NCBI RefSeq assembly: GCF_000425785.1
Contig: NZ_KE384451.1
Coordinates: 105,873-169,872 of the forward strand
Direction: 5' to 3'
DNA length: 64,000 bases
From: Pseudomonas taiwanensis DSM 21245
GTDB taxonomy: Bacteria; Pseudomonadota; Gammaproteobacteria; Pseudomonadales; Pseudomonadaceae
Part shown: positions 1 through 7,941 of the stretch, piece by piece
How positions within the stretch are numbered: position 1 is the first letter of the stretch
Layout of the letters: every line of letters begins with the position of its first letter
The notes under the pieces: generated by a model
Database searches by the model: none
Told to the model about the DNA's origin: nothing
Seen by the model: only the letters and a program-made list of their open reading frames with translations
Program-made: the position numbers and the translations under genes

Positions 1-30
1 GGCGTAGGTCGATAGCGTTGTTGTGGTCTT

Positions 31-207
31 GAGATCGAGCGCCGCCCGCGCGGCGCATCGCGAGCAAGGCTCGCTCCTACGTTTGTTTCGGGCCAGTGGG
101 TTGTGTGGGATTTGCGCGCGACCGCTTTGGTGAAGGCCTCATTGGCCGTAAACGACCGTAGGAGCGAGCCTTGCTCGCGATGCGCCGCGTGGGCGGCGCT
201 CGATTTC
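31..207. repeat. Composite REPIN-like inverted repeat, copy A
   Basis: Two arms face each other: 31-97 and 158-207. Each carries a REP-like core (GGAGCGAGCCTTGCTCGC on one strand, its complement on the other) next to a G+C-rich segment. Bases 31-97 are identical to 17536-17602. The spacer holds a GCGCGCGACCGCTT segment that is also seen, with changes, in the copies near 17.6 kb and 55.1 kb. No gene is seen in 1-240. Confidence 0.8.
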
Positions 208-240
208 AAAACCACACGCCAACCAAAACAGGGCCGACAC

Positions 241-1020
241 TCATTCCCCCGGATGATCCCGCAAGAACACGAGGTGATCCGCCTTCGACTGCTCCGCGCT
301 GTAGTAATACCCCTGCACATCGAACTGCTTGAGCTGTGCCGGGTCGTTGACCTGCTCCTGGATCACGAAGCGGCTCATCATCCCGCGGGCCTTCTTGGCA
401 TAGAAGCTGATGATCTTGTACTGGCCGTTCTTCAGGTCCTTGAAGTCCACGTCGATCACCCGCGCCTTGAGCGCCGAGCGCTTCACCGCGCTGAAGTACT
501 CGTTACTGGCCAGGTTCAGCAGCAGGTCATCGCCTTGGTCGGCCAGGGCCTGGTTCAGCCATTCGCTGATACGTGTCCCCCAGAAGGCATACAGGTCCTT
601 GCCCCGGGCGTTGGCCAGTTTGGTGCCCATTTCCAGGCGGTAGGGCTGCATCAGGTCCAACGGGCGCAGCAGACCGTACAGGCCGGAGAGCATGCGCAGG
701 TGATCCTGGGCATAGCTGAAGTCGTCCTCGCTGAGGGTCTGGGCATCCAGGCCGGTGTAGACGTCGCCCTTGAAGGCCAACAGCGCCTGCTTGGCGTTGG
801 CGGGGGTGAAGTCCGGGGTCCAGCTGCCGAAGCGGGCGGCATTGAGACCGGCAAGCTTGTCGGAAAGGTGCATCAGTTCGCTGATCTGGGCTGGCGACAG
901 GTCGCGCAGTTGCTGGATCAGCACCTGGGAGTCGTCCAGATACTGGGGCAGGGTGAACCGCTCGGTCACCGGCGGGGTTTCGTAGTCGAGGGTCTTGGCG
1001 GGGGAAATCACCGTCAGCAT
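241..1020 (-). CDS. yaaA: Peroxide-stress protein YaaA (DUF328/UPF0246)
   Basis: The 259-aa product is the usual length for YaaA (E. coli about 258 aa). It has the family N-terminus MLTVISPAKTLDYE and the later blocks LSGLYGLLRPLD, RLEMGTKL, NLASNEYFSA and FYAKKARG. In E. coli, YaaA is a cytosolic protein that limits free iron and oxidative DNA damage under peroxide stress; that role is transferred by family. The reading frame is open a further 31 codons upstream, but homology begins at the ATG at 1020. The gene is divergent from the deacetylase-fold gene at 1157. Confidence 0.93.
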   Translation of the reverse strand: MLTVISPAKTLDYETPPVTERFTLPQYLDDSQVLIQQLRDLSPAQISELMHLSDKLAGLNAARFGSWTPDFTPANAKQALLAFKGDVYTGLDAQTLSEDDFSYAQDHLRMLSGLYGLLRPLDLMQPYRLEMGTKLANARGKDLYAFWGTRISEWLNQALADQGDDLLLNLASNEYFSAVKRSALKARVIDVDFKDLKNGQYKIISFYAKKARGMMSRFVIQEQVNDPAQLKQFDVQGYYYSAEQSKADHLVFLRDHPGE

Positions 1021-1156
1021 CGGTTCGGCTCCTGGAATCGTTGCCGCGAATTCTACGGATAGATGGAGATAAGTCCAAACTATGGCGACGATAGCCACAG
1101 ACCATCGCCTCATCAGGCGCTATAGTGCGCGTTTCGCCGCTGCGGAGAGTCTGAAC

Positions 1157-2293
1157 GTGCGCATCGCTGGTGCCTTCCTGGTCATGCTGTTAAGCCTGGC
1201 TACCCAGGCCGCCCCCCTTCCACCGGCCAGCCTGGACCGCCGCGTGTGGCCAGAAGCGCTGAACAGTCCGGCGCTGTTCGATGTCGCTTCGCGCGCCGAG
1301 ATTCTCTCGTTTGCCCAGGTGCTGCACGAGAGCGAGCTGCTGGACGACGCGGCACTGGCCAAGCGCCTGGGCCTGCGCCAGATCAACCTGCAAAAGATTC
1401 GCGCGGTGCGGGCACGGATGTGGCAACGCGTGTTCCAGGGTTACCAGCAAGCCCAACGCAGTTGCGAGCAGGACGCCTCGTTCTGCTATCCGGTCGACTC
1501 GATGGCCGACTTACGTGCTCAAGCGGCGACGTTCGCAGGCGATGTTGGCACGTTCTACACCGGTTGGATCGAGCCGAGCCACCAGTTCCATGTGCTGTAC
1601 CTGGATGAGCAGTTGCGCAAGGCGGCGCTGTTGCCGCAGACCACCAGCGAGGTCGAGCGTCTGTCGAGTCGTGAGCGCAATGGCGATGAGCTCAATGACC
1701 GTATGTTCCTGCTCACCTTCGTGGGCGGCCCGGGGCCGGAGGAGGGCAGCACCGATGCATTGAGCCGTTACCTACGTAGGCAGAAGATGCAAGGCACGTT
1801 CTTCGTGCTGGGTAACCGGCTGCAACAACGGCGCGACGGCGGCAAGGCCAATGCGCTGGCCGAGCTTTATCGGGGTCAATGCGTGGGTATCCAGGGCTGG
1901 GAGTACCGTTCCCATGCCCAGTGGCAGGACTGGCAGGATTCGCTCAAGCGCAGCCAGGCCAGGGTGCAGGCCGACCTGCCAGAGCAGTATGTGCCCCTGT
2001 TCCGTCCACCTTACGGCCAGCGGCGGGCCGATGGCGAGGCGTTCATGGCCCGTCAGCAGTTGCAGGTTTCGCTATGGGATATCGATGCCCAGGACGCTAG
2101 CGCCCTGAGCGCCGAGGCCTCGGCACAGCGTGTGCTGACCTTGATGTTGCTTTGGCGCAAGGGTGTGATCCAGCTGCATGACAGCCTGCCCAAGGCGCAG
2201 CCGGTGGTGGAGTGGCTGTTGCACAACACGGCGCAGAGCGGAATCGGCTGGGAAGGCTGCCGCGATTACGGGTATCGCGAAACGGGGGTATGA
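1157..2293 (+). CDS. Secreted polysaccharide-deacetylase-fold protein with degenerate catalytic motifs
   Basis: I choose the GTG at 1157 (378 aa). A GGAGAG Shine-Dalgarno lies 7 nt upstream, and the protein then opens with a signal peptide (MRIAGAFLVMLLSLATQA, cleavage near residue 19). The frame is open from an ATG at 1082, but that would bury the signal peptide. The C-terminal half has NodB-fold landmarks: TFFVLGNR (about 214-221), FRPPYGQ (282-288) and LHDS (340-343). The metal-site motifs are lost. The usual TFDDGP reads TFVGGP (187-192), and the H-x-x-x-H motif reads GWEYRSH (247-253). The product is probably periplasmic and may not be an active deacetylase. Residues 20-180 match nothing I recognise. 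Confidence 0.78.
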   Translation: MRIAGAFLVMLLSLATQAAPLPPASLDRRVWPEALNSPALFDVASRAEILSFAQVLHESELLDDAALAKRLGLRQINLQKIRAVRARMWQRVFQGYQQAQRSCEQDASFCYPVDSMADLRAQAATFAGDVGTFYTGWIEPSHQFHVLYLDEQLRKAALLPQTTSEVERLSSRERNGDELNDRMFLLTFVGGPGPEEGSTDALSRYLRRQKMQGTFFVLGNRLQQRRDGGKANALAELYRGQCVGIQGWEYRSHAQWQDWQDSLKRSQARVQADLPEQYVPLFRPPYGQRRADGEAFMARQQLQVSLWDIDAQDASALSAEASAQRVLTLMLLWRKGVIQLHDSLPKAQPVVEWLLHNTAQSGIGWEGCRDYGYRETGV

Positions 2294-2565
2294 CTTTTGA
2301 CTGTAGTCCTCGCGAGCCTGGTCGCCAACCCCTGTTCGTCAATCGGAAAAATAAACTTCATTGACGCGTAAAAATACTTTTTTTAGTCATGGTTTTTGCG
2401 GTATGAAGAAACCAGACAGCCGATTCCTGCAGCACAGGTGGCGTCATCCAGGCCCTCCTTGCCAGGTGCGCTCCCCGCCCGTAACAACGCGGATACGGGG
2501 AGAACGGCAGTCACTCTGCGGCGCAGCGGTACGCGTCGTGTGGCTTTCACATAAGGTGACCGAGT

Positions 2566-3960
2566 ATGGATGACCAAGGACGCAACCCTTCCTCCAACCA
2601 GCCTATCCTGTATGTGCTCGATACCAACGTCCTGATTCACGACCCCAATGCTTTGCTGAACTTCGAGGAGCACCACGTCGCGATCCCGATGACCGTGCTG
2701 GAGGAACTCGACAAGCTCAAGACAGGCAAACATACCATCGCCGCCGAATGCCGCCAGGCCATCCGCCTCATCGACCAGACCCTCGCAGACGCATCCCCCA
2801 GCGATGTCGAGCAGGGTGTGCCGATCCAGCGTGGCAAGAGCGGTCCCAAAGGGTTCCTGTCGATCCTGATGAGCCCACGCAGTGAACCCAACCGGCTGTT
2901 GCCGGAGAACCTGGCCGACAACATCATCATCAACCAACTGCTGGAGCTGCGTTCACGCCGCGCCGACCTGGACGTGGTGCTGGTGACCAAGGACATCAAC
3001 ATGCGGCTGAAGGCGCGTGCCTGTGGCATTGCCGCCGAGGATTACAGCACCGACCAGTTGGTCGACGACGTGTCGTTGCTGTCCAAGGGTTACCATTCGG
3101 TCACTGGTTCGTTCTGGGACCGGGTCAGCAAGGTCGATACCCGCCAGGAGCGCGGCCGCACCTGGCATCGGGTGCAATTGATCGACAACCTGCCCGCTGT
3201 GCACGTCAATGAATTCATCATCGACGAGCAAGGCTTCGTTGGCTGGATCAAGGGCATTCGCAACGATGAACTGCTGCTGCTCGACCTGCACCAGGAGCCG
3301 CTGCTGCACCAGGAGGCCTGGGGCCTGAAGCCACGTGACATCCATCAGAGCCTGGCGTTGTTCGCATTGCTCGACCCCGATATCCACCTGGTCAACCTGA
3401 CGGGGGCCGCCGGCTCCGGCAAGACCATCCTGGCGCTGGCCGCAGCCATCGAGCAAACCATGGTCAGCAAGCGTTACCGGCGCATCATCGCTACCCGCAG
3501 CGTGCAGGGGCTGGACCAGGAGATCGGCTTCCTGCCGGGCACCGAGGCCGAGAAAATGGAGCCTTGGCTGGGTGCCATCACCGACAACCTCGAAGCCTTG
3601 CACATGGATGACGAAAGCACCCATGGCAGCGTCGAGTACATCCTCGAGCGGGTTCCGTTGCAGTTCAAGTCGCTGAACTACATCCGTGGTCGCAGCTTCC
3701 AGCAGAGTCTGATCCTGATCGACGAGTGCCAGAACCTGACGCCGCACCAGATGAAAACCATCATCACCCGTGCCGGCTCGGGGTCCAAGGTGGTCTGCCT
3801 GGGCAACCTGGCGCAGATCGACACCCCCTACCTGTCCGCGACCAGCTCGGGCCTGACCTACCTGACCGAGCGCTTCAAGGACTTCCCTCATGGTGTGCAC
3901 ATCACCCTGCAAGGGGTACCGCGGTCGGTGCTGGCCGAGTACGCCGAGTCCCATCTGTAA
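2566..3960 (+). CDS. PIN domain-PhoH ATPase fusion (PhoH2/YlaK type)
   Basis: The 464-aa protein has an N-terminal PIN nuclease domain (about residues 14-150; YVLDTNVLIHD with the first acidic residue at Asp19, then VLEELDKLK). The C-terminal PhoH-type P-loop ATPase has Walker A GAAGSGKT near 280 and Walker B LILIDECQNL near 382. PIN-PhoH proteins of this type are described as RNA-directed helicase/nucleases; this function is inferred from the domains. The ATG at 2566 fits the domain start. The 272-bp region upstream has no gene I can support. A strong terminator follows directly. Confidence 0.92.
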   Translation: MDDQGRNPSSNQPILYVLDTNVLIHDPNALLNFEEHHVAIPMTVLEELDKLKTGKHTIAAECRQAIRLIDQTLADASPSDVEQGVPIQRGKSGPKGFLSILMSPRSEPNRLLPENLADNIIINQLLELRSRRADLDVVLVTKDINMRLKARACGIAAEDYSTDQLVDDVSLLSKGYHSVTGSFWDRVSKVDTRQERGRTWHRVQLIDNLPAVHVNEFIIDEQGFVGWIKGIRNDELLLLDLHQEPLLHQEAWGLKPRDIHQSLALFALLDPDIHLVNLTGAAGSGKTILALAAAIEQTMVSKRYRRIIATRSVQGLDQEIGFLPGTEAEKMEPWLGAITDNLEALHMDDESTHGSVEYILERVPLQFKSLNYIRGRSFQQSLILIDECQNLTPHQMKTIITRAGSGSKVVCLGNLAQIDTPYLSATSSGLTYLTERFKDFPHGVHITLQGVPRSVLAEYAESHL

Positions 3961-3968
3961 CCTTTGCA

Positions 3969-3996
3969 GCCGGGCGGCCCGCCGCCCGGCTTTTTT
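3969..3996 (+). terminator. Rho-independent terminator after the PIN-PhoH gene
   Basis: A G+C stem, GCCGGGCGG paired with CCGCCCGGC around a 4-nt loop, is followed by six T. It begins 9 bp after the stop codon. Confidence 0.9.
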
Positions 3997-4147
3997 GCCG
4001 CCACACAGACCTGTCACTGGATTGAGTGCCGGGGGTGCCTGCATGGGAGTAGGTTGACCGCGACGAGGCCAGGGCTGGCGATACATTGCACTGCTCAAAC
4101 CTGACCCACAGGTTTACACTCTTCGTTCCCTTCCCAGGAGCAGAGCA

Positions 4148-4618
4148 GTGCTGACTCATCTCGATTCCCAGGGACGCGCCAACATGGTCGACGTCACTGA
4201 AAAAGCCGTAACCGAGCGCGAAGCCACCGCCGAGGCGCGGGTGCGCATGTTGCCGCAGACCTTGCAGATGATCGTCGATGGCGAGCATCCCAAGGGCGAT
4301 GTATTCGCCGTGGCGCGTATCGCCGGGATACAGGCGGCGAAAAAGACCAGCGACCTGATTCCACTGTGCCACCCGCTGATGCTGACCAGCGTCAAGGTCG
4401 AGCTCAGCACTGACGGTCAAGACGCCGTGCGTATCGTCGCCCGCTGCAAGCTGGCCGGGCAGACTGGCGTGGAGATGGAGGCGCTGACCGCTGCCAGCGT
4501 TGCTGCCCTGACCCTCTACGACATGTGCAAGGCTGTGGACAAAGGCATGGTCATCGAGCAGGTACGCCTGCTGGAGAAGCTCGGCGGCAAGAGCGGCCAC
4601 TACAAGGCGGAGGCGTGA
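4148..4618 (+). CDS. moaC: Cyclic pyranopterin monophosphate synthase MoaC
   Basis: The 156-aa product catalyses the second half of precursor formation in molybdenum cofactor synthesis, turning the MoaA product into cyclic pyranopterin monophosphate. Visible family blocks are MVDVTEKAVTEREATAEA near the N-terminus, AAKKTSDLIPLCHPL in the middle and GVEMEALTAASVAALTLYDM near the C-terminus. The start is a GTG at 4148 with AGGAG 7 nt upstream. The stop overlaps the moaD start (ATG at 4618), so moaCDE is one operon. moaA and moaB are not in the window. Confidence 0.96.
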   Translation: MLTHLDSQGRANMVDVTEKAVTEREATAEARVRMLPQTLQMIVDGEHPKGDVFAVARIAGIQAAKKTSDLIPLCHPLMLTSVKVELSTDGQDAVRIVARCKLAGQTGVEMEALTAASVAALTLYDMCKAVDKGMVIEQVRLLEKLGGKSGHYKAEA

Positions 4619-4863
4619 TGAAGGTCAAGGTGATGTATTTCGCCCGTTACCGTGAGCGGCTGGGCGTGGATGCCGAGCGCCTTGAAGGTGAATTCAAGGT
4701 GCTCGACGACGTGCGCCAGGCCCTGTTGGCCAAGGGCGGGCGGTATGAGGTGCTGGCCGAACAGAACCTGATGTGCGCGCGTAATGAAGAGCTCTGTCGG
4801 CTTGACGAGCCGCTGGAAGAGGGCGACGACGTGGCGTTCTTCCCACCGGTGACTGGAGGCTGA
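4618..4863 (+). CDS. moaD: Molybdopterin synthase small subunit MoaD
   Basis: This 81-aa ubiquitin-fold protein ends in the required Gly-Gly (PPVTGG). The C-terminal glycine carries the thiocarboxylate sulfur used to make the dithiolene of molybdopterin. The ATG overlaps the moaC stop by one base, which suggests translational coupling. MoaE, its enzyme partner, starts 2 bp after the stop. The open frame upstream of 4618 lies inside moaC and is not used. Confidence 0.95.
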   Translation: MKVKVMYFARYRERLGVDAERLEGEFKVLDDVRQALLAKGGRYEVLAEQNLMCARNEELCRLDEPLEEGDDVAFFPPVTGG

Positions 4864-4865
4864 AC

Positions 4866-5312
4866 ATGGCGGTGCGAGTGCAGGAAGGTGCTTTCGACCC
4901 CGGGGCCGAGGTCAATGCCATGCATGCCGCGAATGTCGGTGTGGGAGCGGTGGTCGGCTTCGTCGGCTATGTGCGCGACTTCAACGATGGCCGGGAAGTG
5001 GCCGGGATGTTCCTTGAGCACTACCCGGGCATGACCGAGAAGGCCTTGGCCAAGATTGTGGTCGACGCCGAACAGCGCTGGCCGTTGCTCAAGGTGGAGG
5101 TGTTGCACCGTATCGGTGCCCTGGAGCCGGGGGAGCCGATCGTGTTCGTGGGCGTGGCCAGTGCCCATCGGCAGGCAGCGTTCGATGCCTGCAATTTCAT
5201 CATGGATTATCTGAAGACGCGGGCACCGTTCTGGAAGAAGGAAAATACCCAGGAAGGGCCGCGGTGGGTCGAAGGGAAGCAGAGTGACCAGGAGGCGGCG
5301 GGGCGCTGGTAG
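4866..5312 (+). CDS. moaE: Molybdopterin synthase catalytic subunit MoaE
   Basis: The 148-aa product matches MoaE in length and motifs: GAVVGFVGYVRDFNDG, a LEHYPGMTEKAL segment, VLHRIGALEPGEPIVFVGV, SAHRQAAFDACNFIMDYLK, and PFWKKE with the conserved active-site lysines. With MoaD it converts cyclic pyranopterin monophosphate to molybdopterin in the cytosol. It is the last gene of moaCDE, and a REPIN separates it from the convergent rhlB. Confidence 0.96.
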   Translation: MAVRVQEGAFDPGAEVNAMHAANVGVGAVVGFVGYVRDFNDGREVAGMFLEHYPGMTEKALAKIVVDAEQRWPLLKVEVLHRIGALEPGEPIVFVGVASAHRQAAFDACNFIMDYLKTRAPFWKKENTQEGPRWVEGKQSDQEAAGRW

Positions 5313-5350
5313 GTGTGTGGTGGATGACCGGGGCTTTGCCCCGATTCCTG

Positions 5351-5406
5351 GGTAAACCCGCTCTCACAGGGTGGCGCTGGCCTGTGGGAGCGGGTTTACC
5401 CGCGAA
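5351..5406. repeat. REPIN between moaE and rhlB
   Basis: Arms 5351-5370 and 5381-5400 are inverted copies (GGTAAACCCGCTCTCACAGG against CCTGTGGGAGCGGGTTTACC, one mismatch) with a 10-nt loop, followed by the CGCGAA REP tail. This is a Pseudomonas REP class different from the one at 31-207. It sits at a convergent gene junction. Confidence 0.85.
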
Positions 5407-5420
5407 AAGGTCACCACCGA

Positions 5421-6854
5421 TCAATGATGCTTGCGCGGCACCGGCTTGAGCAGTTCATCCGGTGGCATCTCGCATTTGATCTTGCGCCCCAGTAGCGCCT
5501 CGATAGCTGGTAGCTGGTAGGAGTCATCCTCGCCGGCGAAGCTGATCGACACACCACTGGTGCCCGCCCGTCCGGTACGACCGATGCGGTGCACATAGTC
5601 ATCCGGGTCTTCCGGCAGGGTGAAGTTGATCACATGGCTGATGCCGTCGATGTGAATGCCGCGCCCCGCCACGTCGGTGGCCACCAGCACGGTGATGCGC
5701 CCTTCGCGGAAGTTCTCGAGGGTGCGAATCCGCTTGTGCTGTGGCACGTCGCCGGAAAGTTGGGCGGCATTGATGCCATCGCGCACCAGCTTCTCTTCGA
5801 TGCGCCGCACTTCGTCCTTGCGGTTGGCGAATACCATCACCCGTTCCCACTTGTTCTGGGTCACCAGGTTGTACAGCAGCTTGTACTTGTCGCTGCCCGC
5901 GACTGCATAGACATGCTGCTCGACCGTCTCGCTGGCCACGTTCTCCGGTTCGATCTCGACGATTTCCGGGTTGGTGGTCCACTGCTTGGCCAGATTCATC
6001 ACATCGTCGGTGAAGGTGGCGGAGAACAGCAGGGTCTGGCGCTCGCTCTTGGGCGGTGTCTGGCGAATGATCTGGCGGACCTGCGGGATGAAGCCCATGT
6101 CCAGCATGCGGTCGGCCTCATCCAGCACCAACACTTCGACCATGTCCAGGTGCACTTCGCCGCGCTGATTGAAGTCCAGCAAGCGGCCCGGTGTAGCGAC
6201 GAGAATGTCGCAGTGGCGCGCTTCCAGGCTCTTGAGCTGCTTGTCGAAGTCCATGCCGCCGACGAAGCTCATCACGTTCAGGCCACTGTACTTGGTCAGG
6301 GCCATCGCGTCCTTGGCGATCTGCACCACCAGCTCGCGGGTCGGGGCGATGATCAGCGCGCGAGGCTCGCCCATGTAGCGTTCCTTGGGCGGTGGTGTCT
6401 GCTGCAGCTGCGAGATGATCGAGATCAGGAACGCTGCGGTCTTGCCGGTACCGGTCTGGGCCCGGCCGATGGCGTCCTTGCCGCGCAGGGTATGGCCGAG
6501 CACCTGGGCCTGGATCGGCGTGCAGTATGGGAAGCCCAGGTCGTGGATGGCATGCATCAGCTCGTTGGAGAGCTTGAAGTCATGGAAGCGTGTCTTGCCT
6601 TCCTGTGGCTCGACCACGAAGTCTTCAGGTTTCCACAGGCTGGCTTGTGGTTTGGGTTTGCGCTCGCGGCGCGGTTTGTCTTTGGCCGGTTTGTCGGCGG
6701 CGGCAGGGGCTGTGGGTTGGGTGCTGGCCTCGACCGGAGCGGCTTCGGGTTGCACGGTAGGCGCCGGCGCGGACTTGTTCACCGGCGCTGCGGGTTCGAC
6801 GGCCTGAGGCGCGGCGTCTCCCTTGCCGAATATTTTCTTGAGTGCCTTGAGCAC
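5421..6854 (-). CDS. rhlB: DEAD-box ATP-dependent RNA helicase RhlB
   Basis: The 477-aa protein has all core DEAD-box motifs: PTPIQAQ (Q motif), AQTGTGKT (I), PTREL (Ia), VLDEADRMLDMGF (II), SATF (III), VATDVAGRGIHI (V) and HRIGRTGRAG (VI). An N-terminal extension of about 80 residues rich in Ala, Pro and Lys precedes the core and is probably disordered. RhlB unwinds RNA and is a degradosome partner in enterobacteria; that partnership here is inferred. The start MLKALKKIFGKGD fits Pseudomonas RhlB. The gene is transcribed toward moaE. Confidence 0.9.
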   Translation of the reverse strand: MLKALKKIFGKGDAAPQAVEPAAPVNKSAPAPTVQPEAAPVEASTQPTAPAAADKPAKDKPRRERKPKPQASLWKPEDFVVEPQEGKTRFHDFKLSNELMHAIHDLGFPYCTPIQAQVLGHTLRGKDAIGRAQTGTGKTAAFLISIISQLQQTPPPKERYMGEPRALIIAPTRELVVQIAKDAMALTKYSGLNVMSFVGGMDFDKQLKSLEARHCDILVATPGRLLDFNQRGEVHLDMVEVLVLDEADRMLDMGFIPQVRQIIRQTPPKSERQTLLFSATFTDDVMNLAKQWTTNPEIVEIEPENVASETVEQHVYAVAGSDKYKLLYNLVTQNKWERVMVFANRKDEVRRIEEKLVRDGINAAQLSGDVPQHKRIRTLENFREGRITVLVATDVAGRGIHIDGISHVINFTLPEDPDDYVHRIGRTGRAGTSGVSISFAGEDDSYQLPAIEALLGRKIKCEMPPDELLKPVPRKHH

Positions 6855-6951
6855 GATCGTCTCATCAATTGGTTAAGGAATGTACGCCGGGCAGTGTAAT
6901 GCAAGATTCAGGCGCGGCGTAGTGGAATGCGCAGGCAGCTACACGCTTGGC

Positions 6952-7608
6952 CTATTGCAGTTGCTGGCTCAACCAGTCGTGGATGTCGCCCAGTTCTTCG
7001 ACCATCACTTCATGTTCCATGGGGTATTCCTGCCAGCGGGCGGCAACGCCCCAAGTATTGAGGAATTCGAAGGCCGTACGGCCCATCGAAGGGATCACCA
7101 CCGAATCGTGCACACCATGCAGGCACAGGGCTGGCGTGCGTTGCTGGCACGCGCTGAGCTGATGACTGTCGGTAAAGGTTGGAGCGTAGGTGGACAGCGC
7201 GATTACCCCTCCCAGCGCCTCCTGCCACTTTATATAAGCGGTGTGCAGCACCACGGCGCCGCCCTGGGAGAAACCGGCGAGGAAGGTTCGCGACAGGCTG
7301 ATGCCCTTGGCCTGCTCGGCCTTGATCAAGGCGATGACCTGCTGCGCCGACTCTTCCAATTGCCCTTCGTCGATGGCGCGGGCCGGGGTCATGGCCTTGA
7401 TGTCGTACCAGCTTGGCATGGAATAGCCGCCGTTGATGGTAACCGGACGGGTGGGCGCCTGCGGCATCACGAAGCGGGTAGTGAGCAGCCGTTCCTGCAG
7501 AAATTCGGCCACCGGTAGGAAGTCGTAACGGTCGGCACCCAGGCCGTGCAACCAGATCACACAGGCGTCTGCGGTTTTCTGTGGTTCGAGAATCAGCGGG
7601 TTGGTCAT
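6952..7608 (-). CDS. estB: Carboxylesterase/phospholipase (alpha/beta hydrolase, EstB type)
   Basis: The 218-aa product equals the P. fluorescens carboxylesterase II in length. Its catalytic triad falls at the same places: Ser114 in GFSQGG, Asp168 in HGVHDS, and His199 in PMEHE. It hydrolyses short-chain carboxylic esters or lysophospholipids in the cytosol, by family. The ATG at 7608 has CGGAG upstream and gives the family start MTNPLILEPQ. The frame is open 31 more codons, but these lack homology. Confidence 0.88.
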   Translation of the reverse strand: MTNPLILEPQKTADACVIWLHGLGADRYDFLPVAEFLQERLLTTRFVMPQAPTRPVTINGGYSMPSWYDIKAMTPARAIDEGQLEESAQQVIALIKAEQAKGISLSRTFLAGFSQGGAVVLHTAYIKWQEALGGVIALSTYAPTFTDSHQLSACQQRTPALCLHGVHDSVVIPSMGRTAFEFLNTWGVAARWQEYPMEHEVMVEELGDIHDWLSQQLQ

Positions 7609-7745
7609 GACTGCTCCGAAAGTGTGCATGCCTGGTAAGAACGTGCGTGAAAAGAAGGCCTGGCTATTGATTGTCAGAAAAAGAATGTCGCAACGATACA
7701 ACTTTCCCTACTTGACTAGCGCTTAAACGCTTAAGCCGCCAACTG

Positions 7746-7761
7746 TGGTACGCGCTTTGCT
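7746..7761 (+). promoter_or_regulatory. Sigma-54 (RpoN) -24/-12 promoter of aapJQMP
   Basis: TGGTACGCGCTTTGCT matches the TGGCACG-N4-TTGCW consensus, with GG (7747-7748) and GC (7759-7760) exactly 10 nt apart. It lies about 180 bp before the aapJ start, within a 333-bp gene-free stretch (7609-7941). It fits nitrogen- or amino-acid-dependent control by an enhancer-binding protein. I could not assign an enhancer-binding site with confidence. Confidence 0.72.
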
Positions 7762-7941
7762 ATGGATCCGTTGAGGCAAAGGGACTATCCGCGACGGTAA
7801 CACCCTTTGCACGCGAAGGCTGTCACAGAACAGCTCATTGCGCCAATTGACCCAATAACAAGCCAACAAGGGTCGGATGCGCCTCATAAGGGTGCGGTGC
7901 AATTCCGGCTCGGTACAACAAGAGCGATTTGGAGGTTGTGA

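Noticed and set aside
2361..2573. A 70-codon plus-strand frame before the PIN-PhoH gene
   Set aside because: It has no Shine-Dalgarno, overlaps the start of the well-supported next gene, and has no recognisable motif.
3997..4147. A molybdenum-cofactor riboswitch before moaC
   Set aside because: The 150-bp region shows no conserved multi-helix structure that I can recognise, and there is no terminator-antiterminator pair.
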